DNA from: a candidate division CSSED10-310 bacterium
Lineage (GTDB): Bacteria > CSSED10-310 > JAFGJC01
Reading direction: 5' to 3'
NCBI GenBank assembly: GCA_016927905.1
Contig: JAFGLW010000006.1
Coordinates: 1 to 64,000 of the forward strand
Length of the DNA stretch: 64,000 nucleotides
In this document: piece after piece, positions 18,670 through 27,503 of the stretch
Numbering within the stretch: position 1 is the first letter of the stretch
Layout: each line of letters starts with the position of its first letter
Program-made: the position numbers and the translations under genes
Notes under the pieces: generated by a model
The model's input: only the letters and a program-made list of their open reading frames with translations
Database searches by the model: none
What the model was told of the DNA's origin: nothing

Positions 18670-19341
18670 ATGAGGACGATCATGTCGAAGCTGTTTGGCA
18701 CATCTCCGTTCAGGCCTTTGCAGGAGCATATGATCAAGACCAGAGAATGCGTGGATATTCTGCCGGACCTGATCGAGGCGTTTGTGCAGGGCGATCAGGA
18801 CCGGATCATGGAATTGAAGTTCATGGTCAGCCGGCTGGAGCACGAAGCGGATGAAATAAAAAACGCCATCCGGGATCACCTGCCCAAAAGCCTGTTTCTG
18901 CCGGTCAACCGGGGTGATTTCATGGCGGTATTGAAGGTTCAGGACCGCTTTGCCGATACGGTTGAAGATATCACCATTCTCATGACCCTGCGTGAAACAA
19001 AATTCCCGGCTTTTCTGCAGCCTGCGCTGACCCGGTTTGTTGAAAAGGTGCTGGAATCCTTTTATCTCGCCGATGAAATCATGAGCAGCATGAGTTCGCT
19101 GATTGCTTCGTCGTTCTCGGGTCCGGAATGTCAGAAGATTCTGGAAAAGATCAACAAGCTGGGGCACCTGGAATGGGAAGCGGATATTCTTCAGATCGAG
19201 CTGGCCAGGGAGTTGTTCAAGCACGAGACGGATATTGATGTCATGACCATCTATTTCCTGAATGAAATATTCAAAAATCTCGGATCGATAGCCAATCACG
19301 CCGAAAGCATCGGTGATCGAATGCGGGTCATGCTGGCATGA
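18670..19341 (+). CDS. DUF47 / PhoU-like phosphate transport regulator
   Basis: 223 residues, the usual length of the DUF47 (TIGR00153) family. It is all alpha-helical with PhoU-like acidic patches: LEHEADEIKNAI near 55 and LGHLEWEADILQIEL near 168, each giving the E-x3-D-type metal-binding motif. The start is the ATG at 18670 with GGGAGG 7 nt upstream. Family knowledge: DUF47 proteins are almost always encoded next to a PiT transporter and are thought to control or assist it. Here the transporter begins 46 nt downstream, the typical arrangement. Confidence 0.92.
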   Translation: MRTIMSKLFGTSPFRPLQEHMIKTRECVDILPDLIEAFVQGDQDRIMELKFMVSRLEHEADEIKNAIRDHLPKSLFLPVNRGDFMAVLKVQDRFADTVEDITILMTLRETKFPAFLQPALTRFVEKVLESFYLADEIMSSMSSLIASSFSGPECQKILEKINKLGHLEWEADILQIELARELFKHETDIDVMTIYFLNEIFKNLGSIANHAESIGDRMRVMLA

Positions 19342-19387
19342 GATCGAACGTAATGTGGTATTCCCGGTTGCCGGAATAAGGGTCTAA

Positions 19388-20623
19388 ATGGAATCTCATA
19401 TCATATTTGCATTCGCGATCATTCTGGGTTTTTACATGGCCTGGAACATCGGGGCCAACGATGTCGCCAATGCCATGGGAACATCCATCGGTTCCGGGAC
19501 ACTGACTCTGCGCCAGGCTGCGTTGATTGCCGGAATCATGAATTTTCTCGGGGCGCTGCTGGTGGGATCGCATGTGACCGAAACCATCCGCAGAGGGGTC
19601 ATCGATCCGATGCGGTTTCAGAGCAATCCCCGGGAGTTTGTGCTGGGCATGCTGGGAGTTCTGCTGGCATCCGGGATGTGGGTCATGTTTGCCACCTGGA
19701 AGGAATGGCCGGTATCCACAACCCATTCGGTTATCGGAGCGGTTGTCGGATTCGGTATCGCAGCGGGCGGATTCGGGATGGTGAACTGGAAGATAATCGG
19801 GTTTATCGTCCTGAGCTGGATCGTTTCCCCGGTTGTGGGAGGGTGCATTTCATACCTGGTGTTCGTGACCATGCGCGAACTGGTGCTGAACAAGTCCGAT
19901 CCGCGGGCGGTTGCCAGGAAGATCGGCCCGTTTTTTTCCTTCGGGGTTCTGTATATTCTGAGTATCGCGTTTCTTTTCAAGGGCCTGAAAAACCTCGACC
20001 TGAACATCACTTTCCTGAATGCGACGCTCATTTCGACCGGGATCGGTGCCGCCGGCGGGTTGCTCGTTCACCGGTATCTGAAACGATGGGTGCCCAAAAA
20101 GAAATCGGCCTATGACGATATCGAGGAACTGGCGAAACCGCTTCAGGTATTGAGCGCTTCATACGAATCTTTCGCCAACGGTTCGAACGATGTCGCCAAT
20201 GCCATCGGTCCGGTTGCCGCCATCCTGGCAATCCTGGAAACGGGAAATCTGACCATGCGGGCTGAAGTCCCGCTGTGGCTGTTGGGAATCGGCGGGATCG
20301 CCATATGGGTGGGAATATCAACCTGGGGATGGCGGGTCATGGAAACAATCGGCAAGAAAATAACTTACATCACACCGACCCGGGGATTCGCCGCGGAATT
20401 CGGAACAGCGACCACCGTCCTTCTGTGTTCCCAGCTGGGGATGCCCGTCTCAACAACCCATACTTCCGTCGGGAACGTCATCGGTGTGGGTCTCGCCCGG
20501 GGATTGGGCGGCATAAACCTTAAAATCATCCGGAAAATACTGGAAGGATGGTTGTACACGCTGCCCGCCGCCGGATTCCTGTCGGCGATTATCTATTTCC
20601 TTCTGATCCGGATATTCGGATAA
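19388..20623 (+). CDS. pit: Inorganic phosphate transporter, PiT family
   Basis: 411 residues with about ten membrane helices. It imports phosphate (as metal phosphate) with protons or sodium. The two inverted family signatures are clear: GANDVANAMGTSIGSGTLTL near residue 22 and GSNDVANAIGPVAAIL near 266. Each half also has the S-T-T-H motif (VSTTHSVIGAVVGFG and VSTTHTSVGNVIGVG). A cytoplasmic loop between the halves (KRWVPKKKSAYDDIEELAK) is the usual site. A weak AGGG precedes the ATG. It is co-transcribed with the DUF47 gene and ends at a hairpin shared with the convergent gene. Confidence 0.95.
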   Translation: MESHIIFAFAIILGFYMAWNIGANDVANAMGTSIGSGTLTLRQAALIAGIMNFLGALLVGSHVTETIRRGVIDPMRFQSNPREFVLGMLGVLLASGMWVMFATWKEWPVSTTHSVIGAVVGFGIAAGGFGMVNWKIIGFIVLSWIVSPVVGGCISYLVFVTMRELVLNKSDPRAVARKIGPFFSFGVLYILSIAFLFKGLKNLDLNITFLNATLISTGIGAAGGLLVHRYLKRWVPKKKSAYDDIEELAKPLQVLSASYESFANGSNDVANAIGPVAAILAILETGNLTMRAEVPLWLLGIGGIAIWVGISTWGWRVMETIGKKITYITPTRGFAAEFGTATTVLLCSQLGMPVSTTHTSVGNVIGVGLARGLGGINLKIIRKILEGWLYTLPAAGFLSAIIYFLLIRIFG

Positions 20624-20660
20624 AAAAACCGGGTGGATCAAATCCATGTTCGCGCCCGGT
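20622..20660 (-). terminator. Rho-independent terminator for the convergent minus-strand gene
   Basis: ACCGGG (20628-20633) pairs with CCCGGT (20655-20660), with an inner GGAT/ATCC pair. On the minus strand the hairpin is followed by seven T. On the plus strand there is no T-run, so it is a weaker stop for pit. Confidence 0.7.
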
Positions 20661-20670
20661 ATTCAGAATA

Positions 20671-21276
20671 TCAGAGAAATGCTTTTTCGATCGCTTCGAA
20701 ATCCAGTTTTTCGGCGGCTTTCTTGGCTTCCGACGAATCGGTGAATCCTTCCGTTTCCACCGTGACATAAACATTGTTGCTCAATTCGAAAGTCAATGTG
20801 CCGGAGTTTGTCGCCGTTTCCAGATTGAATCGGCCCTTGCGGCCGTTGACCAATATCATGTTGGACTGGGTTCCGGCATCCATAGCCTGAAATTTCGATG
20901 CCATCCCCATGATTGCACTCAGTCCGGGTCCCCCCTGTCCGGAACCGCCCCCGGCGATGGTGATCTTGATGGACTGATCGCCCTGATTATATTGCCGGCT
21001 GACATTGTGCATTCCGAAGACAGCCGATCCATCGATATCCCTGGTTTCGTAACCGCTGATGGATTCCGGCAGCAGGTTTTTGACGATCTGCAGGTGCATG
21101 TTGGATAGTTCCTGTTTTGCCCAGTCCAGGTCCTCAAGCGCTTTCATGTATTTCTTGGCGTCGTAATTTTCCCCGGCTGATTTCAGCAGGTCATTGACCG
21201 TGTCCGCATCGGCGGGTCCGCATAACAGAGTCGCCGGCAGAACCAGCATAATGAAAGTCACCCAAAAATATTTCAT
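20671..21276 (-). CDS. Exported protein of unknown function
   Basis: 201 residues from the ATG at 21276, with GGAGG 8-9 nt upstream. The signal peptide is FIMLVLPATLLCGPADA (residues 5-24). A helical segment (NYDAKKYMKALEDLDWAKQEL) follows, then a Gly-rich stretch (GGGSGQGGPG) and a beta-rich C-terminal part (RKGRFNLETATNSGTLTFEL). It ends in a helix with charged residues. No family was recognised. It lies downstream of the small coiled-coil gene on the same strand (68 nt gap) and may share its transcript, and it ends at a good terminator. A periplasmic location is inferred. Confidence 0.7.
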   Translation of the reverse strand: MKYFWVTFIMLVLPATLLCGPADADTVNDLLKSAGENYDAKKYMKALEDLDWAKQELSNMHLQIVKNLLPESISGYETRDIDGSAVFGMHNVSRQYNQGDQSIKITIAGGGSGQGGPGLSAIMGMASKFQAMDAGTQSNMILVNGRKGRFNLETATNSGTLTFELSNNVYVTVETEGFTDSSEAKKAAEKLDFEAIEKAFL

Positions 21277-21344
21277 ACCGAAACCTCCATAATTTAAATA
21301 AGTCAATTTCTGCCAGAAGGGGTATATCTATGGGAGATGCAACT

Positions 21345-21596
21345 TTATTCCTCCTCCTCTTCGATTACTTCATTGTCTTCGCTTTTCTCAAATTCACTTT
21401 CGATTCCCAGACGCGCGCAGGCGCCCTCATACATCTGCCGGACAGCCTGTTTTTCCTGGTTCAACTTGGTGATTCGCTCCTTGACTTCAGCCAACTCCTT
21501 TTCAATCTGCGCTGAAATGGCTTCGATCTCGGTTTTGGATACTTTGTAGACATTTTCATAGAAGGATCTCTGCTCATCATTCAGGTTTGCAGCCAT
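21345..21596 (-). CDS. Small coiled-coil protein of unknown function
   Basis: 83 residues. Residues 15-60 are strongly predicted coiled coil by heptad pattern (IEAISAQIEKELAEVKERITKL). The last ten residues are almost all Glu. There is no signal peptide or membrane segment, so it is cytoplasmic. The start ATG at 21596 has AGGAG about 6 nt upstream, and a good promoter sits 60-90 nt upstream. Its short length, strong SD and own promoter support a real gene. No family is recognised. Confidence 0.65.
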   Translation of the reverse strand: MAANLNDEQRSFYENVYKVSKTEIEAISAQIEKELAEVKERITKLNQEKQAVRQMYEGACARLGIESEFEKSEDNEVIEEEEE

Positions 21597-21656
21597 GGTA
21601 TTGCTCCTTTCAATGGACTGAACACAAGTTCAAACAAATCTACTTCCATATATCTC

Positions 21657-21685
21657 TTTTTACCTTAAACGGAATTGGTTTTCAA
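21657..21685 (-). promoter_or_regulatory. Predicted promoter of the small coiled-coil gene
   Basis: On the minus strand TTGAAA (21685-21680), 17 bp, TAAAAA (21662-21657). A TGAAC-acaa-GTTCA inverted repeat lies in the leader (21619-21632). Confidence 0.45.
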
Positions 21686-21704
21686 TCCGAACCATACCGG
21701 ACCA

Positions 21705-24700
21705 TTATTTCTGGCGGAAGGGGATTGCCATGTTGAGGTGAGTCTTAACCGGGACCCCATCATGAACCGCAGGCTCAAATGTCCATTCCTTTACCGCGGC
21801 GATCGCCGCACTCACGCAGCCCGACCGTTCCAGTTGCTCATCAGCCCGCAGAACCGAAGCGTCCAGAACATTCCCGTCTTCGGAGACCAGGACGCGCAGC
21901 AGCACATTGCCTTCGATGCCCATCTGTTTGGCGGCATTGGGCATGCGCGCTTTCACCTGATTGATCGCAACGGGTTTTTTATCCGGGTGTTCGATATAGG
22001 TTCCGGCCGGGATTTTCGTGGGTTCGGGGGTGTTTGTCGGGGTGGCGGTGGGAGTCGGGGAGGGTGTGGGTGTGTCGGGCATCCGGGTGCTGGTTGCCGT
22101 CGGGGTGGCGGTGGGTGGGCGTGCCCGGGTCGGGATCCTGGTGGGGGTTGCGGTAAGGGTGGGAGTCGGGGTTTCGGTCGGAGTGTTGGTGGGGGTGGAA
22201 GTGTTCAGGGCGGCCATGGCCACGGCTGTGACCGTGCCGTTCACATCGATGACCGGAACCGCAACACGCGGTTTTTCGTCCCCGCCGGAAAACATGAAAA
22301 AAGCACCGATGATCAGGATCAATATAATCGCCCCGCCCGCCGCGAGAACAAGCGGGTTTTTCAGCTTGAAAGCCGACGGTTTCTTGGAGGGTTTGAGAAA
22401 ATCCTCATCAAACTGCAGCGCCTCCCCTCCGGATTCGGACGGTTCGGGTTCCGGTTGTGGTTGATCTTCAGGCGGCATTCGAATGGGAGGTTCCCCGTAA
22501 GATTCCTCTTCGGTCAAATCGGCCCTGTCGGCAGACATCTCCGGTTCCGCTTCCAGAGAAATTTCCTCAAACTCAGTCCCTCCAAGCAGTTCTTCCGCGC
22601 TTTCCAGGACCTTGTCCAGATCTTCCTCATCCAGCTCCAGTTCAGCCCTCCCGGGTTCCCGATCCCCGGCTTCGATTTCAGGGACGGCACCCTCGCCTCC
22701 CGTTTCCTCCGGAGCCGCTTCGGGTTCACCCTTTGCTTCGGGTTGGATCTCCGGCACGGAAGGCGGTTCCGGTTCGGGCTCGATGGGATAGAGATCCTCG
22801 GGTTCTTTTATGGATTCCAGAATTTCGGGGGCTTCCAGGGCGATGTCGTCATGGAAGAGTGTCCGCATGTACAAGGCCAAGTCATACATCTTCCGGGGGG
22901 CGTTCCGGGAGGTTAGATACTTGTCCAGCTGAATCCGGAATTCTTCCGCCGTTTGAAAACGCTCTTCCGGATTTTTCCGGATCGCACGAAGGATGGTTCG
23001 ATCCAGAACGCTCGACACGCGTGCATTTGCGGTGGACGGCGGCGGCGGATCCCACTCCCGGACCTTCTGAAGAATCGCCACCTCGTTGTCGGCCAGGAAA
23101 ACGCGTTTGCCCGTCAGCATCTCATACAGAAGAACACCCACCGAAAAAACATCCGATCTGCGGTCCACCGTCTGGCCCCAGGCCTGTTCCGGAGACATGT
23201 AGAGTATTTTCCCTTTCAGAGCGCCAGTCTGGGTGACGGAATTTTTCGCGGCGGCTTTGGCAATGCCGAAATCGACGAGTTTGACTTCACCTTCATAGGA
23301 AATCAGCACATTTTGAGGACTGATATCCCGGTGTACGATCACCAGGTCTTCGTTGTTGAAACCCTTTTTCCGGTGAGCGTAATGGAGACCCATGAGCAGT
23401 TTGATTGCGATGAGCAGGGCCAGTTCGATCGACAACGGCTGGCTGCCGCGTCTCCCGGTGCGCATGATCGTCCGCAGATCCTTGCCGGCTATATATTCCA
23501 TTGCAATATAATATGCCCCGTCCTGCTCACCCAGTTCATAAATCTGGGCGATGTTCGGGTGGGTCAGCTGCGCCGCAACTTTTCCCTCATCGATGAACAT
23601 GGTGATGAAATCCTCATTTTCCACCAGATGAGGCAAAATGCGTTTGATGGCCACCAGTTTCTCGAATCCCTCCGGACCCCGCTGCTTGGCCTTCCACATC
23701 TCGGCCATCCCGCCGGTGGCGATCTTGTCGATCAGCAGGTATTTACCGAACCGTATTCCTTCCTCATAGATTCCCGGCTCTCCGGCGAGGGCCGAATCGA
23801 CGGTTTCCTGGGTCAGTTGAACGGTCCGGGCCGATTCGGATGTGTCCGAAACGGATGCTTCGGAGATATCCTGGGAGGCTTCCGCTTCATCGATAATGGT
23901 GATTGCTTCATCGATGATCCGGTCGATCTCGCTGATATCCTCTTCCCGTTGTTTCGTTTCAACGGGCAGGTCGGGCACCGGTTCAGGTTCGGCAGGCGGT
24001 TCGGGTTCGGCAGGCGGTTCAGGTTCCGGCTCCGGTTCGAGCGGGATTTCAACCGGTTGTCGTTTTTTGGGTTTCGATGGTTTAACTTTCCGGATTTCCT
24101 TGGGTGTTTGATCTTTGAGCAATCCGGAGAGAGTATCTTCCAGGATGGAATCGAGATCCCGTTCCTTACCGGATTTGCCGGGCTGTTCCGGCTCCTCGGC
24201 CAGCTCTTCCATCTCAGAAGTTCGAAGCAGGGTTTCAAGGGTTTCGTCGAGCAGCTTTTCGAAGCTGCCTTCGTCGTCGGTTTTGCGCTTCGCCGGTGTT
24301 TCCTGTCCGGGCGGTTTGGAGGCGATTTTGAGTGTTGCAGCGTCGATCGGCACGGACAATTCATCGGAATCGAGCAATCCGAGGTGTTCCCGGAGTTTGA
24401 CGAGGAGTTCTTCGTAATTGAAGGGTTTTAAGATATAATCATTGGCCATGTAATCCTTCATGGCCTGTCTTTTGTACTTGTAACTTTTATAAACGCTGGT
24501 GGTGATGAGAACGGGAGTATTCCTGCCGATATCGGATTGTTTGATGGCTTTGCAGACTTCAAATCCATGCAGTTTGGGCAGCATTGCTGAAAGAAGAACC
24601 AGATCCGGTTCCTCCTCAGCGAATTTCTCCAGCGCATCCAGACCGTCGAAGGCTTTCACGACATCAAACCCTGCCTGGATCAGGAAGTCTTCGGTAGCTT

Positions 24701-24758
24701 TCATTTTGGAGACTTCGTAATCAACGAGCAGTATCTTTCTGCCTTCACTAATCGCCAT
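21705..24758 (-). CDS. Pseudo-receiver / Ser-Thr kinase / TonB fusion protein
   Basis: 1017 residues from the ATG at 24758; a longer reading would cross the promoter. Order: receiver domain (10-125), acidic/Pro-Glu linker (125-330, with repeats of PEPEPEP), Hanks-type kinase (about 335-600), acidic linker, one membrane helix (about 803-822, LVLAAGGAIILILIIGAFF), a Thr-Pro-rich linker, and a TonB C-terminal domain (about 935-1017, GNVLLRVLVSEDGNVL, VKEWTFEPAV). The kinase is complete: GGMAEMWKAK glycine loop, AIKR lysine, HRDISPQNV, DFG, SPEQ and GVLLYEML. The receiver lacks the phospho-acceptor: the usual D in LLD-x-MLP is S (LLSAMLP). Topology puts the kinase in the cytoplasm and TonB_C in the periplasm. 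Partner and signal are unknown. Confidence 0.9.
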   Translation of the reverse strand: MAISEGRKILLVDYEVSKMKATEDFLIQAGFDVVKAFDGLDALEKFAEEEPDLVLLSAMLPKLHGFEVCKAIKQSDIGRNTPVLITTSVYKSYKYKRQAMKDYMANDYILKPFNYEELLVKLREHLGLLDSDELSVPIDAATLKIASKPPGQETPAKRKTDDEGSFEKLLDETLETLLRTSEMEELAEEPEQPGKSGKERDLDSILEDTLSGLLKDQTPKEIRKVKPSKPKKRQPVEIPLEPEPEPEPPAEPEPPAEPEPVPDLPVETKQREEDISEIDRIIDEAITIIDEAEASQDISEASVSDTSESARTVQLTQETVDSALAGEPGIYEEGIRFGKYLLIDKIATGGMAEMWKAKQRGPEGFEKLVAIKRILPHLVENEDFITMFIDEGKVAAQLTHPNIAQIYELGEQDGAYYIAMEYIAGKDLRTIMRTGRRGSQPLSIELALLIAIKLLMGLHYAHRKKGFNNEDLVIVHRDISPQNVLISYEGEVKLVDFGIAKAAAKNSVTQTGALKGKILYMSPEQAWGQTVDRRSDVFSVGVLLYEMLTGKRVFLADNEVAILQKVREWDPPPPSTANARVSSVLDRTILRAIRKNPEERFQTAEEFRIQLDKYLTSRNAPRKMYDLALYMRTLFHDDIALEAPEILESIKEPEDLYPIEPEPEPPSVPEIQPEAKGEPEAAPEETGGEGAVPEIEAGDREPGRAELELDEEDLDKVLESAEELLGGTEFEEISLEAEPEMSADRADLTEEESYGEPPIRMPPEDQPQPEPEPSESGGEALQFDEDFLKPSKKPSAFKLKNPLVLAAGGAIILILIIGAFFMFSGGDEKPRVAVPVIDVNGTVTAVAMAALNTSTPTNTPTETPTPTLTATPTRIPTRARPPTATPTATSTRMPDTPTPSPTPTATPTNTPEPTKIPAGTYIEHPDKKPVAINQVKARMPNAAKQMGIEGNVLLRVLVSEDGNVLDASVLRADEQLERSGCVSAAIAAVKEWTFEPAVHDGVPVKTHLNMAIPFRQK

Positions 24759-24819
24759 TCCCGCCTCACATTTCAAAAATACAATGTGTTTACAACCCGT
24801 TATCGACCCAACCGCTGAA

Positions 24820-24848
24820 GGTATAACATCTGTACGTTGGTTAGTCAA
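24820..24848 (-). promoter_or_regulatory. Predicted promoter of the kinase-TonB gene
   Basis: On the minus strand TTGACT (24848-24843), 17 bp, TATACC (24825-24820). The leader is about 55 nt, and GAGG precedes the ATG at 24758. Confidence 0.6.
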
Positions 24849-24868
24849 CATCCGACCAAACCGGATGC

Positions 24869-24897
24869 TTGTGCACGCGTAACTTAATGTTTATAAT
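24869..24897 (+). promoter_or_regulatory. Predicted promoter of mtnA
   Basis: TTGTGC (24869-24874), 17 bp, TATAAT (24892-24897, a perfect -10). The leader is about 70 nt. It is divergent from, and 20 bp away from, the kinase promoter. Confidence 0.55.
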
Positions 24898-24973
24898 AAT
24901 CCCGCGATATATTTCAACGCTTCCCGATCAAACATTCAGGTTTCCCCGGATTGGAAATCTAGGAGGGCGGTCG

Positions 24974-25999
24974 ATGGTCGAAACTCTGAAATGGGACGGA
25001 CAGGCATTGTGGGTCCTGGATCAGACAAAACTACCGTTCACCGTGGAATATCGACGGTGTAACGATTCCGGGTCCGTGGCGGAAGCCATCCGGTCCATGC
25101 GGGTCCGGGGTGCTCCGGCTATTGGTGTCACCGCAGCTTTCGGGATGTTTCTGGCCGCCCGGAATGCCCTTGAAACCGGAGCTGATCTGTCCGGAGCGAT
25201 TCGGAACGCGGCGGAGGAGCTGGGGAAGACCCGGCCGACGGCCGTGAATCTGTTCTGGGCGATTGACCGGATGCGGGCCTGTTCGCATTCCGGCATGCCG
25301 AAAGACGTGTTGTCCTGCATGGAAAAAACAGCGGATGATATTTTCAGAGAGGACATTGAAAGCTGCCGTGCGATCGGCCGGCATGGCGCTTCCCTGCTGC
25401 ACGACGAAAGCACCGTTCTGACTCACTGCAATGCCGGCGCCCTGGCGACGGCAGGCTATGGAACCGCTCTGGGTGTTATACGGAGCGCCGTGGCGGCAGG
25501 CAAGAAAATCAGAGTTTATGCCGGTGAAACCCGGCCTTATCTCCAGGGATCCCGGCTCACCGTCTGGGAGTTGATGGCGGACGGTATCGATACCACGCTG
25601 ATCACCGACGGCATGGCGGCCCATTTCATGGCAAAGGGCGAAATCGACGCGGTTTTAGTTGGAGCGGACCGGATTGCCGCCAACGGCGATACGGCGAACA
25701 AGGTCGGAACCCTTTCGGTCGCTCTCGCAGCTGCCGCTTTCGACATACCGTTCTATGTCGCAGCACCGGTGTCGACCATCGATCTGAAAATATCCGACGG
25801 ATCCGGAATCCCCATCGAAGAGCGACCGGCCCATGAAGTAACCCATATCACCGGTCATCCCGTCGCCGCTCAGAATGTCAAGGTGAGAAATCCGGCTTTC
25901 GACGTCACGCCTGCATCACATATCCGGGCCATCATCACCGACAAGGGGATCGCCCGTTCGCCTTATGGATCCGCTCTTTCCCGCCTGGTCAACGGCTGA
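24974..25999 (+). CDS. mtnA: S-methyl-5-thioribose-1-phosphate isomerase
   Basis: 341 residues, family length. It converts 5-methylthioribose-1-phosphate to the ribulose form in methionine salvage. Motifs seen: MRVRGAPAIGVTAAFG near 36, RPTAVNLFWAIDRM near 90, LTHCNAGALATAGYGTALG near 150 (catalytic Cys region), YAGETRPYLQGSRLT near 190, and VGADRIAANGDTANKVGT near 230 with the catalytic Asp. The start ATG at 24974 has AGGAGGG upstream. No other salvage gene is adjacent. Its 3' end overlaps the selA end by 11 bp on the opposite strand. Confidence 0.96.
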   Translation: MVETLKWDGQALWVLDQTKLPFTVEYRRCNDSGSVAEAIRSMRVRGAPAIGVTAAFGMFLAARNALETGADLSGAIRNAAEELGKTRPTAVNLFWAIDRMRACSHSGMPKDVLSCMEKTADDIFREDIESCRAIGRHGASLLHDESTVLTHCNAGALATAGYGTALGVIRSAVAAGKKIRVYAGETRPYLQGSRLTVWELMADGIDTTLITDGMAAHFMAKGEIDAVLVGADRIAANGDTANKVGTLSVALAAAAFDIPFYVAAPVSTIDLKISDGSGIPIEERPAHEVTHITGHPVAAQNVKVRNPAFDVTPASHIRAIITDKGIARSPYGSALSRLVNG

Positions 26000-27368
26000 A
26001 AACGGACTGGAACGCCCGGGCTATCGCCCCCAGTTCGGTATTTTCCACCGTTCTGAAATCCAGGCATACATGATCTTTGGATATCCTGCAGATCACCGGC
26101 GGGGATTGATTCCGAAACGCTTCCATTAGCGTCTGGGGTGATTTCAGATCAGTCTCGATCTCGATCACGGAAGTCGGCATTTCAAGCAGCGGCAAAGCGC
26201 CCCCCCCCACGGGTGCCGTATCGGGTTTGACCGTCAGCTTGAGATTGGGGAGATTCAAGCGTTGAATCCTGCGGGCGGCGCTCCGGGCGCGTTTCCTGAT
26301 TTCAGTATCCGGTTCGGCAAGCATTCTTAATGTGGGGATTCTGGACCATGCGGTATGCGGATCGCGGTACAGGGACAATGTCGCTTCCAGCGCCGCCAGA
26401 GTCATTTTGTCTATGCGCAGCGCCCGGGCAAGCGGATGATCGGCTATCCGTCCGATCAATTCCCGCCGCCCGATGATGATTCCCGCTTGGGGACCTCCCA
26501 GGAGTTTGTCGCCTGAAAAAGAGACGATATCCGTTCCTTCCGCAATGCACTGATCCACCCGGGGCGCATCCCGGCCCATCCGGGGACCGTCTACCATGCA
26601 GCCGCTTCCCAGGTCGAAAACGACCGGAATGGAGTGTGATCTGCCCAGAGACACGAGTTCCGGCAGGAGAACTTCCCGGGTGAATCCCACCATCTGGAAA
26701 TTGGAGAAGTGGGCTTTCATCAGGAGAGCCGTGGTTTCATTGATGGCGTGCGCATAGTCCGACAGGTGGGTTCGATTCGTTGTCCCAACCTCCTTCAGCC
26801 GGCATCCGCTCATCTTCATGACATCCGGCATCCGGAAATTCCCGCCGATTTCGATCAGTTCACCCCGCGACACGATGACTTCCCTGTCCTGCGCCAGGGC
26901 GGACAATACCAGTAAAACCGCTCCGGCATTGTTGTTCACCACCGCAGCCGCTTCACATCCGGTCAATTCCCGGAGCAATTCCCCGACATGATCTGAGCGC
27001 CGCCCGCGTTTTCCGGTGCCGAGATCCAGTTCCAGGTTGCTGTAACCGGTCGAAATCCTTCCGACCGCTTCGATGGCTTCCCGGGCCAGCGGCGCCCGAC
27101 CCAGGTTGGTATGAAGTATCGTGCCGGTGGCGTTTATCAACTTTCGAAGGGAACTTTGTTTTTTGATCTGCAGGCGGATTTCAACCTGTTGAGCCAGGTT
27201 TGCCGGTTCGATATCCGCCGGATTCAGGGTTTTTTTCCCGGAGCGGATTACATCCATGATTTCTCTCAGAGCGAGCTTAACCTGGTTTCGTGTATGGCAT
27301 TCCGTCAGGGAGGCGAAATGCGGGTCATCCAGCAGTCGGTGAATGGGCGGGATGTCTCTGTACTTCAT
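25989..27368 (-). CDS. selA: L-seryl-tRNA(Sec) selenium transferase
   Basis: 459 residues, family length. This PLP enzyme converts Ser-tRNA(Sec) to Sec-tRNA(Sec) using selenophosphate. The PLP lysine lies in SFSGDKLLGGPQAG (about residue 295). NATGTILHTNLGRAPL near 80, NNNAGAVLLVL near 145 and VVFDLGSGCM near 250 are conserved. The N-terminal helical region expected of bacterial SelA is present. The start ATG at 27368 is preceded by AGGGGGAA. No selB, selD or tRNA-Sec is in the window, and no gene here shows an in-frame TGA, so the selenoproteins are elsewhere. Its presence implies the organism uses selenocysteine. Confidence 0.96.
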   Translation of the reverse strand: MKYRDIPPIHRLLDDPHFASLTECHTRNQVKLALREIMDVIRSGKKTLNPADIEPANLAQQVEIRLQIKKQSSLRKLINATGTILHTNLGRAPLAREAIEAVGRISTGYSNLELDLGTGKRGRRSDHVGELLRELTGCEAAAVVNNNAGAVLLVLSALAQDREVIVSRGELIEIGGNFRMPDVMKMSGCRLKEVGTTNRTHLSDYAHAINETTALLMKAHFSNFQMVGFTREVLLPELVSLGRSHSIPVVFDLGSGCMVDGPRMGRDAPRVDQCIAEGTDIVSFSGDKLLGGPQAGIIIGRRELIGRIADHPLARALRIDKMTLAALEATLSLYRDPHTAWSRIPTLRMLAEPDTEIRKRARSAARRIQRLNLPNLKLTVKPDTAPVGGGALPLLEMPTSVIEIETDLKSPQTLMEAFRNQSPPVICRISKDHVCLDFRTVENTELGAIARAFQSVFSR

Positions 27369-27464
27369 TGAAGTTTCCCCCTGGGTGAGCGGATTTGCCG
27401 GAATGGTCGATTTTCAAACCTTAATCCTTTATGGTTTTTTCGTCAACGTGGATTGAAAAACCTG

Positions 27465-27493
27465 TTGACGGATTCATTCCCCAATGCTACTGT
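27465..27493 (+). promoter_or_regulatory. Predicted promoter of the GAF/HD-GYP gene
   Basis: TTGACG (27465-27470), 17 bp, TACTGT (27488-27493). The predicted start (about 27500) is only about 4 nt before the ATG at 27504, which has no Shine-Dalgarno. This suggests a leaderless mRNA. Confidence 0.6.
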
Positions 27494-27503
27494 TCAAAAC
27501 AGT

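Noticed and set aside
22020-22200. Tandem DNA repeat in the kinase-TonB gene
   Set aside because: It is the codon-level repeat of a Thr-Pro linker in a coding frame, not a satellite or CRISPR-like array.
22953-24431. Plus-strand reading frame of 492 codons opposite the kinase-TonB gene
   Set aside because: The translation is Phe/Arg/His-rich and repeats mirror the Pro-Glu linker on the other strand; the kinase motifs on the minus strand are unambiguous.
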